A DNA stretch of 64,000 nucleotides from positions 2,294,001 through 2,358,000 of the forward strand of contig CAWFMF010000004.1 of assembly GCA_963816985.1 (NCBI GenBank), in the 5' to 3' direction. This DNA is from JAIVJM01 sp963816985 (GTDB lineage: Bacteria > Acidobacteriota > Blastocatellia > Pyrinomonadales > Pyrinomonadaceae). The position numbers were made by a program, and so were the translations under genes. Numbering within the stretch: position 1 is the first letter of the stretch; each line of letters opens with the position of its first letter. A model generated the notes under the pieces. It did not search any database. It saw only the letters and a program-made list of their open reading frames with translations, and had not been told where the DNA came from. Positions 43,561 through 55,410 of the stretch are shown here, in pieces.

Positions 43561-44412
43561 TTACTTCAGAGCCTTCACGTCCGCCGGCTTGTTGAAGAGC
43601 GAGTCCGGCACGGAGCGGTTGAACTCGACTACCTCGTAGTTGGCGCGGCTCGCCTGCATCCCCGCGCGGTAGTGGTCAACGATGAAAGGGAAGCGGACGC
43701 CGCCGATGAGTTGAAACTGCGCGTAGCGATCCTCCTCCTCGACCTGCTCGCCTTCCGCATTCTCCTTCTTGTAACGAACCTTCGCGGGCAAGTTGTCGCG
43801 CGCCCCGAACTCGAACTCCACCGCGAAGCCGTCGGGGTAAGTCAAACGCACGACCTCGTTGCGCCGCCCGACCCCCGCCTCGCGCCGACCGACGTAGGAG
43901 AGCGCAGCCCCTTCCGCACGCCACCACCCGCGCAAAACGTTGTCGAGGCTCGTCCGCATGACCGTGCGGAAGTTGCTCACCTGCGCGGGCGTCACGTCGG
44001 AAATCTTCTTCGTCTTCCCATCGTAGAGCCAGCCCGCCTCGCCCCAGTTCGACTGGATGCTTGCGACGCCGCGCCCCTTGAACTCCGTCCGCTCGCGGTC
44101 GGGGAAGACGAGGTAGTCAACGAAAGTGCTCGGCAGCCCGCCGACGCCCTCGGCGAACGGCGTGTAGTACCCGCGCGAGACGACGCTCTTGACGCCGAGA
44201 TACGCCGCGCCGCCCAGCGCCTCGACCGCGCTCCGCAAGACGGCCTCGGCGCGCTCGTCCCGTTCGGCGGGCTTCTTCGGCCCGTCCTCCTTGGCGGCGG
44301 CGGGCTTCGTGGCCGCGCCTTCGGTTTGCGAAAACGCCGTCGAGGCGGCGGCGAACAGAACGAGTGCGGCGACACACGCGCGGGCGAGGGTGGAGGAAAA
44401 CTTCTTGCTCAT
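43561..44412 (-). CDS. Exported lipoprotein-sorting-like (LolA/LolB-fold) protein
   Basis: From ATG 44412 the protein has 283 residues. A signal peptide (FSSTLARACVAALVLFAAASTAFSQ) precedes a low-complexity linker (AATKPAAAKEDGPKKPAERDE) and a beta-rich domain: ALGGAAYLGVKSVVSRGYY, ERTEFKGRGVASIQSNWGEAGWLYDG, VVRLTYPDGFAVEFEFG, DRYAQFQLIGGVRFPFIVDHYR. This pattern is that of exported proteins with an unclosed beta barrel similar to LolA or RseB. It may carry lipids or act as an envelope sensor. A frame extension to 44448 is possible but lacks a ribosome site. A hairpin lies 60 bases upstream. Confidence 0.72.
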   Translation of the reverse strand: MSKKFSSTLARACVAALVLFAAASTAFSQTEGAATKPAAAKEDGPKKPAERDERAEAVLRSAVEALGGAAYLGVKSVVSRGYYTPFAEGVGGLPSTFVDYLVFPDRERTEFKGRGVASIQSNWGEAGWLYDGKTKKISDVTPAQVSNFRTVMRTSLDNVLRGWWRAEGAALSYVGRREAGVGRRNEVVRLTYPDGFAVEFEFGARDNLPAKVRYKKENAEGEQVEEEDRYAQFQLIGGVRFPFIVDHYRAGMQASRANYEVVEFNRSVPDSLFNKPADVKALK

Positions 44413-44470
44413 GGTGGAATTTATAAAACGTGAAAGCGGGGAAAGCAAACCTTCGGGCGGGAGACCGTCA

Positions 44471-44505
44471 GAGGGCTCCGGCGATTATCTTGCGCCGGAG
44501 CCCTC
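44471..44505. terminator. Hairpin terminator downstream of clpC
   Basis: GAGGGCTCCGGCG and CGCCGGAGCCCTC form a perfect 13-base-pair stem with a nine-base loop. The T run (TTGTTTTT) is on the plus side, while the clpC gene that it would end is on the minus strand, so its T-tract function is uncertain in that direction. Confidence 0.65.
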
Positions 44506-44537
44506 TTGTTTTTATCGCAGCGTCGAGTGCCGCGCGT

Positions 44538-46815
44538 TTAGTTCACGCTGCCGTCGAGGCGGATGGCGACGTCGCCGTCCTCGACATCCGCGACGAAGCG
44601 CAGAGCCTGTTTCCACATCGCCGTGATAGGCAGCTTCACCTTCTCGTCAATGTGGCGCTTGAGGAAGCGCGCGCCGTAGGCCGGGCTGTAGCCCTTCTCG
44701 GTCAGGAGTTCGACCGCCGCGTCCGTGACTTCGAGCACACGGCCCTGCGACTCCATCTGTCGGCGCAGCTTGCCGAGATAGAGGATGGCGATCTGCCGCA
44801 CTTCGTCCATCGTCAGAGGCGAGAAGACGACTATCTCGTCAATGCGGTTGCGGAACTCCGGCGAGAAGCGGTTCTCGGCGGCCTTCATCACCTCGCCCTT
44901 GACGGCCTTGATGTCGCCCAAAGTCTTCGTCCCGAAGCCGAAGGGCTTCTCGTACTTCTTGAAGCTCTCCGAGCCGAGGTTCGAGGTCATGATGACGATG
45001 GCGTCCGAAAGGTAAACCTTCTTGCCGCGACCGTCCGTCAGCCAGCCTTCGTCGAAGGCTTGCAGGAAGAGGTTCATCAGAGTCGGCGAAGCCTTCTCGA
45101 CTTCATCGAGGAGCAGAACCGTGTACGGGTCTTCGCGCAACTGCTCGGTGAGCACGCCGCCGCGCTCGCTGCCGACGATGCCGCGCGGCATCCCGATGAG
45201 CTTCTCGATGCCGATGGTGCCGTCCTGATACTCGGACATGTCAATGCGCACCATCTTCTCCTCGTCGCCGAACATGAACTCGGCGACGGCCTTCGCCAGC
45301 TCGGTCTTGCCGACGCCCGTCGGGCCCCAGGAAGAGGAGCACGCCGTCGGGCTTGTAGTGCGAATCCTTGAGCGGCCCCTTGTTCAAGCGGAGGCGCTGC
45401 GCGACAGCCTTGATAGCTTCGGCCTGCCCGATGACGCGCCCGCCGAGGTCTGTCTCCATCTTGACGAAGCGGTCGGTCGTGTCGCGGAAGATCATGTCGC
45501 GCGGGATACGCGACTCCTGCGAGATGACGTCAATGACGTGCTCCGGCTTGACGACCATCGCTTCGGGCTCGTTAATCTCGACCTTGACCGCCGCCGTGTC
45601 GAGCCAGCCGATGGCCTTGTCCGGCAGATGCAGGTTGCGGATGTACTTCGGGGCCATCTCAAGGGCCGTGTTGATGGCGTCGTCCGAGATGGTCACCGAG
45701 TAGTTGCGCTCAAGGCGCGGGCGGAGACCGAAGAGAATCTCGCGCGTCTCCGAGAGCGACGGCTCGTCCACCTTGACCAGCCGGAAGCGGCGCGCGAGCG
45801 CCTCGTCCTCGCCGATGTATTCCTTGTATTCGGTGATGGTCGTCGCGCCGATGATGCGCATCTCGCCGCGCGCCAGAGCCGTCTTGAACATGTTGGCCGC
45901 GTCGGACGAAGTGCCGAGCGCCGCGCCCGCGCCGATGATGGTGTGCGCCTCGTCAATGAAGAGGATTAAGTTCTCCTTCTCCTTGACTTCATCAATGATG
46001 CCCTTGATGCGCTCCTCGAACATGCCGCGCAGCATCGTGCCCGCGACGAGTCCGCCCATCTGCAACTGTACGATGTGCGTGCCGCGCAGGCGCGAGGGAA
46101 CCTTTTCGGGCTCCAACTCGATTAAGCGCGCGAGACCTTCGACCACCGCCGTCTTGCCGACGCCGGGCTCGCCGACGAGCATCGGCGAGTTGGCGCGCTC
46201 GCGGTGGCAGAGGATTTCAATCATCTGCTGGATTTCCTGCTCGCGACCGATGGTCGGCGGCAGCTTGTCGGCCCTCGCGAGCCGGTTCATCGAAGTCCCG
46301 AAGTGCTTGAGGTAAGGCGGCAGCTCGAACTTCTTCTTGTACTCTTCTTCCTGCTGCTCGCGCGTGCGGACACGCGCCCGGACGTTCTCGACGACCGCTT
46401 CCGGGTTCGCTCCGAGGTTGCGGAGCACGCCCATCAAAGCGCTATTCTCGTCCTGCGAGAGCGCCATGAAGAGGTCTGTGGCCTCGATGATTTTGCGCCC
46501 CTGCGCGCGCGCCCGCTCCATCGCCTTCTTGAAAAGCTCGATGGTTTCGGGCGCGATGCGCACCCCCTTGTTGACGTTCTGGTAGCGTGAATTCTCCAGC
46601 CTCTTCTCGATGAGCACGCGCACCGAGCGCGGGTCGAGCGAGAGGTCGCGCATGGTCGAGTTGAAGAGGTCGGCCTCCTCGGTCGCCAGCGCGTTCATGA
46701 TGTGTTCGACGGCGATATAATTCTGGTCGCGGCGGCGGGATTCGGACACGGCGTGCTCTAACACGCGCTGCCCGCTCTCGGCGAAACGATCTTTGTAAGT
46801 TCCAAGATCAATCAT
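44538..46815 (-). CDS. clpC: ATP-dependent chaperone ClpC (frameshifted)
   Basis: Two frames together encode a class I Clp/Hsp100 ATPase of about 758 residues. The N domain (about 1-145) has two Clp repeats. D1 carries GEPGVGKTAVVEG and ILFIDEAHTIIGAG. D2 has VRIDMSEYQDG and LLLDEVEKASPTLMNL, then the C-terminal LTEKGYSPAYGARFLKRHID. The frame breaks inside the D2 Walker A: GVLLFLGP should continue TGVGKTELA. Removing one C from GGGCCCC at 45325-45328 restores it. ClpC unfolds substrates for ClpP; clpP is not in this window. GAAGGAAAAGCA precedes ATG. It is the last gene of the chaperone cluster. The lesion would abolish D2 activity if real; sequence error is likely. Confidence 0.85.
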
Positions 46816-47081
46816 TGCTTTTCCTTCGACTTCGCCGGATGCGCCTTCTCAGGGGGCTTCACCCCGCACCCGGTCTCAACCTCAGCCGTGTAACAATTTC
46901 AACGACGTGGCGGCGACACATGTTCTCAACTTCAGTGAACAGTTCGACAAACTCTACCGCCCGTCTGGCCTCAGTTTAGATGCGAGGGTTCCGCGCCCAG
47001 TTGCGCTTTTCGTCGCGCTTTAGGACACCACGACTATAGCATAACAAGCCACAGCAAATATGTAGCCATCTGAAAGTCGTG
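46816..47081 (-). other. Gene-free gap upstream of clpC
   Basis: The 266 bases between clpC and the groEL-end hairpin contain no supported gene. The sequence is less GC-rich than coding regions, as expected for a promoter. I saw no CIRCE element (GCACTC-N9-GAGTGC) and no promoter match strong enough to report. Confidence 0.5.
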
Positions 47082-47157
47082 AACCGTAAACCGTGACAGG
47101 TGACAGGAAAGAACAGTCTTCCTCCTGTCACCTGTCACGGTTTACGGTTCACGACTT

Positions 47158-47160
<3 letters not shown>
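47082..47160 (-). repeat. Heptad inverted repeat, GTGACAG word, at the end of groEL
   Basis: GAAAGTCGTGAACCGTAAACC pairs with GGTTTACGGTTCACGACTTTC. The inner part is GTGACAGGTGACAGG against CCTGTCACCTGTCAC. The centre is AAAGAACAGTCTTCC. The right arm overlaps the groEL stop codon. Confidence 0.92.
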
Positions 47161-48789
<1,629 letters not shown>

Positions 48790-48823
48790 TTGATGTCTCC
48801 TCAGTTATTTAAACGAAACTTAA

Positions 48824-49534
48824 TTACTCTGCCGCGCCTTGGGCCGCGTCTTCGGCGCGACCGACCTGCACGCGTGCGGGGCGCAAAAGCTGGTTGCCGA
48901 TGCGGTAGCCGCGGCTATATTGAGCCGTCACCGTGCCGTCGCGTTCGGGCTCGACTTCGGTAGTGTCTACGGCTTCGTGAAGTTCGGGGTCGAAGGACTG
49001 ACCGGCGGCCTCGACTGGCTCGACGCCCGCCGCCGCGAGCGAGTTCTCGAAGCCGCTGATGGTTCCGCGCAGGCCGTCAACGAGGGCTTCCTTCGTGCCG
49101 CCGCCGTCAGCCGCCTCGACGGCGCGTTGGAGGTTGTCGAGCGTCGGCAGGAGCGCGGCGATGAACGAAGCCTTCTCTCTCGCGACGCGCTCGTCACTGG
49201 TGCGCGCGAGTCTCTGCCGCATCTCGTCGGTCTCGCGTCGAAGCTCCGAGCGCACCTGCTCGAAACGCGACTGCGCGTCCGAAGCCTTCTGCTCCGCCGC
49301 GTGCGTGCGCGCCTCAAGCTCCTCGACGTAACTCGGCTTGAGGCTCGGCTCGTCCCTCCGCCCTTCTTCCTGAGGGGCTTCGTCCGCGTCCGTCTCGTTG
49401 AGCGTCGAACGCCTGCGGTCGGTCACACGAAATCTTTCGGCTGTCTGTTCCGGCTCGCGCTCACTCGCGCGCACGCCTTCAGCCGCTCTCTCTTCCATAC
49501 GTTGTTTTTTCTTCTCCCTGCGGAAAGATACCAT
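48824..49534 (-). CDS. grpE: Nucleotide exchange factor GrpE
   Basis: From ATG 49534 the protein has 236 residues. The frame continues to 49597, but those codons are hairpin sequence (SPVTVYGSRLT) and are rejected; a later ATG at 49499 is also possible. An acidic/basic disordered N-terminus (about 1-65) precedes the long GrpE coiled coil (YVEELEARTHAAEQKASDAQSRF). The beta-domain part follows (FIAALLPTLDNLQRAVEAAD, GQSFDPELHEAVDTTEVEPERDGTVTAQYSRGYRIGNQLLRPARVQVG). It releases ADP from DnaK. dnaK and dnaJ are absent from the window, which is unusual for grpE. It is the second gene before groEL in the chaperone cluster. Confidence 0.92.
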   Translation of the reverse strand: MVSFRREKKKQRMEERAAEGVRASEREPEQTAERFRVTDRRRSTLNETDADEAPQEEGRRDEPSLKPSYVEELEARTHAAEQKASDAQSRFEQVRSELRRETDEMRQRLARTSDERVAREKASFIAALLPTLDNLQRAVEAADGGGTKEALVDGLRGTISGFENSLAAAGVEPVEAAGQSFDPELHEAVDTTEVEPERDGTVTAQYSRGYRIGNQLLRPARVQVGRAEDAAQGAAE

Positions 49535-49540
49535 AATCGT

Positions 49541-49622
49541 TAATCGTGAACCGTAAACCGTGACAGGTGACAGGAAGAACAGCCTTGCTCTTGTCACCTG
49601 TCACGGTTTACGGTTCACGGCC
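49541..49622 (-). repeat. Heptad inverted repeat, GTGACAG word, between hsp20 and grpE
   Basis: TCGTGAACCGTAAACCGTGACAGG pairs with CACCTGTCACGGTTTACGGTTCACGG in its arms. The centre is AAGAACAGCCTTGCTCTT. It is nearly identical to the element at 47082-47160. Confidence 0.92.
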
Positions 49623-49623
49623 T

Positions 49624-50070
49624 TTAACTGATGTCAATCTTGAGCCGGTGCGTGGGCCGCTCGGTGCGCTTCGGGAGGCGGAGCACCAGCACGCCGTCCT
49701 TATAATCCGCCGTGATGCCGTGGCGGTCAACCGCGTCGGGCAGGCTGAAGGTGCGGACGAAGCGTCCGTGCGGTCGTTCGGTGCGGCGGGCGTTGACGCC
49801 TTCGGCGGGCGCGCGCTCGCCGCGGATGGTCAGCCGCCCGTCGTCGAGGCTCACGTCGAGCCCTTCGCGCCGGATGCCCGGCAGGTCGAGCGCGAGCGTG
49901 TACTCGCCCTCGTCCTCGTACACGTCAGCCGCCGGAATCCAGTCGGCGTGCTCAATCTCGGCCTCGGACTCTTCGGGCCGCGCGCGCCGCTCCGCCGTCT
50001 CCTCGAACAAACGGTTCATGCGCTCCTGCAAAGTGAAAAGGTCGCGCACCGGGTCCCACCTGTGTCTCAT
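49624..50070 (-). CDS. Small heat-shock protein Hsp20
   Basis: The 148-residue protein from ATG 50070 has GGAGG five bases upstream; the ATG at 50082 is less well placed. An N-terminal helix (DPVRDLFTLQERMNRLFEE) precedes the alpha-crystallin domain at about 45-140: DWIPAADVYEDEGEYTLALDLPG, VSLDDGRLTIRGER and TADYKDGVLVLRLPKR. The C-terminal I-x-I/V motif region (HRLKIDIS) is present. It holds unfolded proteins for refolding by ClpB and DnaK. It is distinct in sequence from the second Hsp20 at 53013, so the cluster carries two paralogues, likely with different partners. Confidence 0.93.
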   Translation of the reverse strand: MRHRWDPVRDLFTLQERMNRLFEETAERRARPEESEAEIEHADWIPAADVYEDEGEYTLALDLPGIRREGLDVSLDDGRLTIRGERAPAEGVNARRTERPHGRFVRTFSLPDAVDRHGITADYKDGVLVLRLPKRTERPTHRLKIDIS

Positions 50071-50087
50071 TTCAACCTCCAAAGGAA

Positions 50088-50226
50088 ATGATGAATGCGG
50101 AATGATGAGTGATGAATGTGCCGAATATTGAATGATGAAAGAACTGCTCTTTGAAATCTCAAGTCTCAGATTCGAGATTCAAGATAGCGGCTCATTCATC
50201 ACTCATCATTCCGCACTCATCATTTT
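50088..50226 (-). repeat. Nested heptad inverted repeat, GAATGAT outside and GAAATCT inside
   Basis: The outer arms, AATGATG-AATGCGG-AATGATG-AGTGATG-AATG and CATTCATCACTCATCATTCCGC, pair over more than 35 bases. The interior contains a second seven-base family (GAAATCTCAAGTCTCAGATTC). It lies between clpB and hsp20 and resembles the nested element at 18434. Confidence 0.9.
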
Positions 50227-50227
50227 A

Positions 50228-52837
<2,610 letters not shown>

Positions 52838-53012
52838 TTTATTACCTGTGACCTCAGACTAACCTTCAAACAAACGCGCCGGGAGTGACTGGACGCACGC
52901 CCCGGCGAAAAGTTGGCCGAAAGGCTTTCGGCGGTCAAGCCTCCTCATAAAAAGCACGGCGCGAGGGGCCGCACGACCGGGGAGCCGACCGCCGAAAGCG
53001 CCGCCAGCGACT

Positions 53013-53549
53013 TTAACGGCCCGACGCCTTCTTCGCCTCGCCCTTCGATTCGGACGATGACTCGCTCCGGGCCTCAATCGTCCGCTGCGTGCCGCCCTGC
53101 GCGCTTTGCCCGCCGACCTCGATGCGGCGGGCCTTCACCTCTTCGCGCTTGTGGAGCACGACGCGGAGCACGCCGTCTTTGTATTCGGCGGTCGCGCCTT
53201 CGGAAGAGACGGTCTGCGGGAGGGTGAAGGAGCGCGTGAAAGTCCCGTAGGCGCGCTCGACGCGGTGGTAGTTGTCCGCCTCGTCGCGCTTCTCGAAGCG
53301 GCGCTCGCCGCGCAGCGTCAAAACGTTATTTTCGACCGTCACCTCGAAGTCCTCCCGGTTCATGCCGGGCAGCTCGGCTTCGAGCACGATCTGGTCTTTG
53401 TTCTCGTAGATGTCCACGCCCGGCATCCACGCGCCGCGGGCGATGCCCTCGTCGTCGTAGGAGCGCGTGAAATTGTTGGAGAAAAGACGGTTCACTTCGT
53501 CCTGCAAAGTCCGCAGGTCGCGGAACGGATCGTAACGAGTGATGCTCAT
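53013..53549 (-). CDS. Small heat-shock protein Hsp20 (second paralogue)
   Basis: The 178-residue protein begins MSITRYDPFRDLRTLQDEVNRLF, the standard Hsp20 N-terminal helix. The alpha-crystallin domain spans about 45-140 (GAWMPGVDIYENKDQIVLEAELPGM, VTVENNVLTLRGER, EYKDGVLRVVLHKRE). The C-terminal 40 residues are rich in Ser, Glu and Lys (SESSSESKGEAKKASGR), with no clear I-x-I motif. GGAGGTAGAAAACC precedes ATG. A near-consensus sigma-70 promoter lies about 95 bases upstream on the same strand and probably drives this gene and possibly clpB onward. Confidence 0.94.
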   Translation of the reverse strand: MSITRYDPFRDLRTLQDEVNRLFSNNFTRSYDDEGIARGAWMPGVDIYENKDQIVLEAELPGMNREDFEVTVENNVLTLRGERRFEKRDEADNYHRVERAYGTFTRSFTLPQTVSSEGATAEYKDGVLRVVLHKREEVKARRIEVGGQSAQGGTQRTIEARSESSSESKGEAKKASGR

Positions 53550-53638
53550 GGTTTTCTACCTCCAAAAAAGGCTTTGAAAGTTCTCACAATCCACACAGCC
53601 GACGGCTTGGGATTCGTCCGCGCTGTGAGCATGAGAGG

Positions 53639-53667
53639 ATAATAAAGATTGAGTGTCTTCTTGTCAA
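53639..53667 (-). promoter_or_regulatory. Near-consensus sigma-70 promoter for the hsp20-clpB cluster
   Basis: Read on the minus strand, TTGACA (53667-53662) and TATTAT (53644-53639) are separated by exactly 17 bases and lie about 95 bases before the Hsp20 start. The spacer contains ACACTC, but there is no inverted partner, so a CIRCE operator is not present. Confidence 0.7.
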
Positions 53668-53755
53668 CTATTCAGATGCGCCAATTTTGCTTGAAGTTTC
53701 CCAAAGAGGGAAGTAGCAAAACGACACCTTTATCGCCCGATGAGGTAGATTTAAT

Positions 53756-53784
53756 TTGGTGAATTTGAGATATTGATGTATATT
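53756..53784 (+). promoter_or_regulatory. Possible sigma-70-type promoter for the Lrp-EamA pair
   Basis: TTGGTG (53756-53761) and TATATT (53779-53784) are 17 bases apart in an AT-rich gap 53550-53861, about 78 bases before the Lrp start. It is back-to-back with the Hsp20 promoter. The Lrp-type protein may bind between them. Confidence 0.5.
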
Positions 53785-53861
53785 ATGCAACGACAAGACC
53801 AAAAAGGCCGTATTATCTTTAGCTGAATGATATTCGGGATGAAAGTGGGTGATTAGCGAAG

Positions 53862-54353
53862 ATGCAAGTGCTGATTGACGAGAAAGACCGGCGGATTCTG
53901 GAGATTCTTCAGCAGGACGGGCGCGTCACCAACGTGGAGTTGGCCCGCGCCGTCGAGTTGACTCCGGCGGCCACCGCCGAGCGCGTGCGGAAACTTGAGG
54001 AACGGGGAGTTTTAAAGGGCTCGACGGCGCTCCTCGACCCGCACGCGATGGGGCTCGGCCTGCTGGCCTTCATTTTCATGCGGGTTGATGACCGCGACGA
54101 CGTGGTGGGGAGCGAGGAGAAGACGGCGGAGGAGTTGGCGGCTTTGCCCTCGGTGCTTGAGCTGCACCACCTCGCGGGCGAGGACTGCTTTCTGTTGAAG
54201 GTGCGGGCGCGGGACACGGACGACCTGTACCGAATCCTGCGGGACGATTTCGGGCCGTTCAAGACCATCCGGGGGACGCGGACGACGATTGTTTTGAAGA
54301 CCGTGAAGGAGACGACGCGGCTGCCTTTGAGCAGGGAAGGGGCGGGTGACTGA
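53862..54353 (+). CDS. Lrp/AsnC-family transcriptional regulator
   Basis: The 163-residue protein has an N-terminal AsnC-type HTH (DEKDRRILEILQQDGRVTNVELARAVELTPAATAERVRKLEERGVL, about 3-50) and a C-terminal RAM/effector domain (LGLLAFIFMRVDD, LPSVLELHHLAGEDCFLLKVRARDTDDL, IRGTRTTIVLKTVKET). It binds DNA as dimers or octamers and senses an amino acid or similar ligand. It is followed directly by an EamA exporter (frames overlap or abut at 54346-54355), an arrangement typical of amino-acid export units controlled by their neighbour. GATGAAAGTGGGTG upstream is a weak ribosome site. Confidence 0.93.
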   Translation: MQVLIDEKDRRILEILQQDGRVTNVELARAVELTPAATAERVRKLEERGVLKGSTALLDPHAMGLGLLAFIFMRVDDRDDVVGSEEKTAEELAALPSVLELHHLAGEDCFLLKVRARDTDDLYRILRDDFGPFKTIRGTRTTIVLKTVKETTRLPLSREGAGD

Positions 54354-54354
54354 G

Positions 54355-55332
54355 ATGAAGAGCAACGAGAAGCTTGGGGCTTACGGCGCGTGGGCCGCGG
54401 TCTGTTTTTTCTGGGGGACAACGTATCTCGCGATTCGCGTCGGGCTGGAGACAATGACGCCTATGCTCTTCGCGGGCGTGCGTTTCCTCATCGCGGGCGG
54501 GCTCCTCTTCTTCGTCATGAGCAGGCAGCAGAACGTGCGTCTGCCTCAGGGGCGCGAGTGGCTTAATCTGGGCGTGGTCGGGCTTCTGCTCCTCGGCATC
54601 GGCAACGGCGCGGTGGTCTGGGCCGAGCAGTGGGTGCCGAGCGGGATGGCGGCGCTTTTGGTGGCGACTTCGCCCTTCTGGGTGGCGGCGATTGAGCGGA
54701 TGCGGAAAGACGGCGAGCGCGTGGGCGTGCGCGGGATGATAGGGATGCTGGTGGGCTTCGGGGGCTTGGCGATGCTGGTCGGGCCGCAGCTCTTCGGGGT
54801 CTCTCTGGACGGCTACTATCTGGCGGGCGTGCTGGTGATTCAGCTCGGATGTGTTGCGTGGACGGTGGGCTCGATCTATTCGATGCAGAGACCGACGGGC
54901 GTCTCGCCGCTGATGGCGGCGGCGGTGCAGATGCTGTGGGCGGGGGTCGTCTTGACGTTGTTCGGGACGGCGTTGGGCGAGTGGGGCGAGATTCGCTTCA
55001 GCGCGCGGAGCTTGGGCGCGCTCGCGTACCTCATCGTCTTCGGCTCTATCGTGGCCTACGGGGCTTACATCTATGCGATACAGAAGTTGCCGCTCTCGCT
55101 CGTCTCGACGCACTCGTACATCAACCCGATTGTGGCGCTGGTGCTCGGCTGGCTCGTCCTTAACGAGTCTCTCGGCTGGCGCGAGCTTCTCGCGGCGGTC
55201 ATCATCCTCTCCGGCGTGGCGTTGGTGAAGGTCTCGCCGAAGGGCATCGCGAAGGCGCTTAAGCTGTTCAGAGAGAGACGGGCGGGCGGCGACATCTTCA
55301 TCGAAGGGGCCGCCCACCGGACATCTAAATAA
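54355..55332 (+). CDS. EamA/DMT-family transporter (drug/metabolite exporter)
   Basis: From ATG 54355 the protein has 325 residues; GTG 54346 is an alternative that overlaps the regulator. Ten membrane spans form two EamA halves. The first includes WAAVCFFWGTTYLAIRVGLETMTP and WVPSGMAALLVATSPFWVA, the second PTGVSPLMAAAVQMLWAG and VSTHSYINPIVALVLGWLVLNE. These are conserved repeats of RhtA/YdcZ-like exporters. The likely substrates are amino acids or related metabolites, consistent with the adjacent Lrp regulator. The C-terminal tail (about 30 residues, LFRERRAGGDIFIEGAAHRTSK) is cytoplasmic. A T-tailed terminator follows. Confidence 0.92.
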   Translation: MKSNEKLGAYGAWAAVCFFWGTTYLAIRVGLETMTPMLFAGVRFLIAGGLLFFVMSRQQNVRLPQGREWLNLGVVGLLLLGIGNGAVVWAEQWVPSGMAALLVATSPFWVAAIERMRKDGERVGVRGMIGMLVGFGGLAMLVGPQLFGVSLDGYYLAGVLVIQLGCVAWTVGSIYSMQRPTGVSPLMAAAVQMLWAGVVLTLFGTALGEWGEIRFSARSLGALAYLIVFGSIVAYGAYIYAIQKLPLSLVSTHSYINPIVALVLGWLVLNESLGWRELLAAVIILSGVALVKVSPKGIAKALKLFRERRAGGDIFIEGAAHRTSK

Positions 55333-55361
55333 ACTCGAAGGCGGCGGACGGAAGAGTGGCG

Positions 55362-55410
55362 GAAGGCGCGGGGCCGGGACGAAAGTCCTCTCCGCGCCTT
55401 CTCGTTTTTT
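55362..55410 (+). terminator. Rho-independent terminator after the EamA gene
   Basis: GAAGGCGCGG (55362) pairs with CCGCGCCTTC (55392-55401), followed by TCGTTTTTT. It also covers the end of the convergent MscS-type gene. Confidence 0.85.

Noticed and set aside
53645..53661. CIRCE operator in the Hsp20 promoter spacer
   Set aside because: ACACTC is present but the inverted GAGTGC partner with nine-base spacing is missing.
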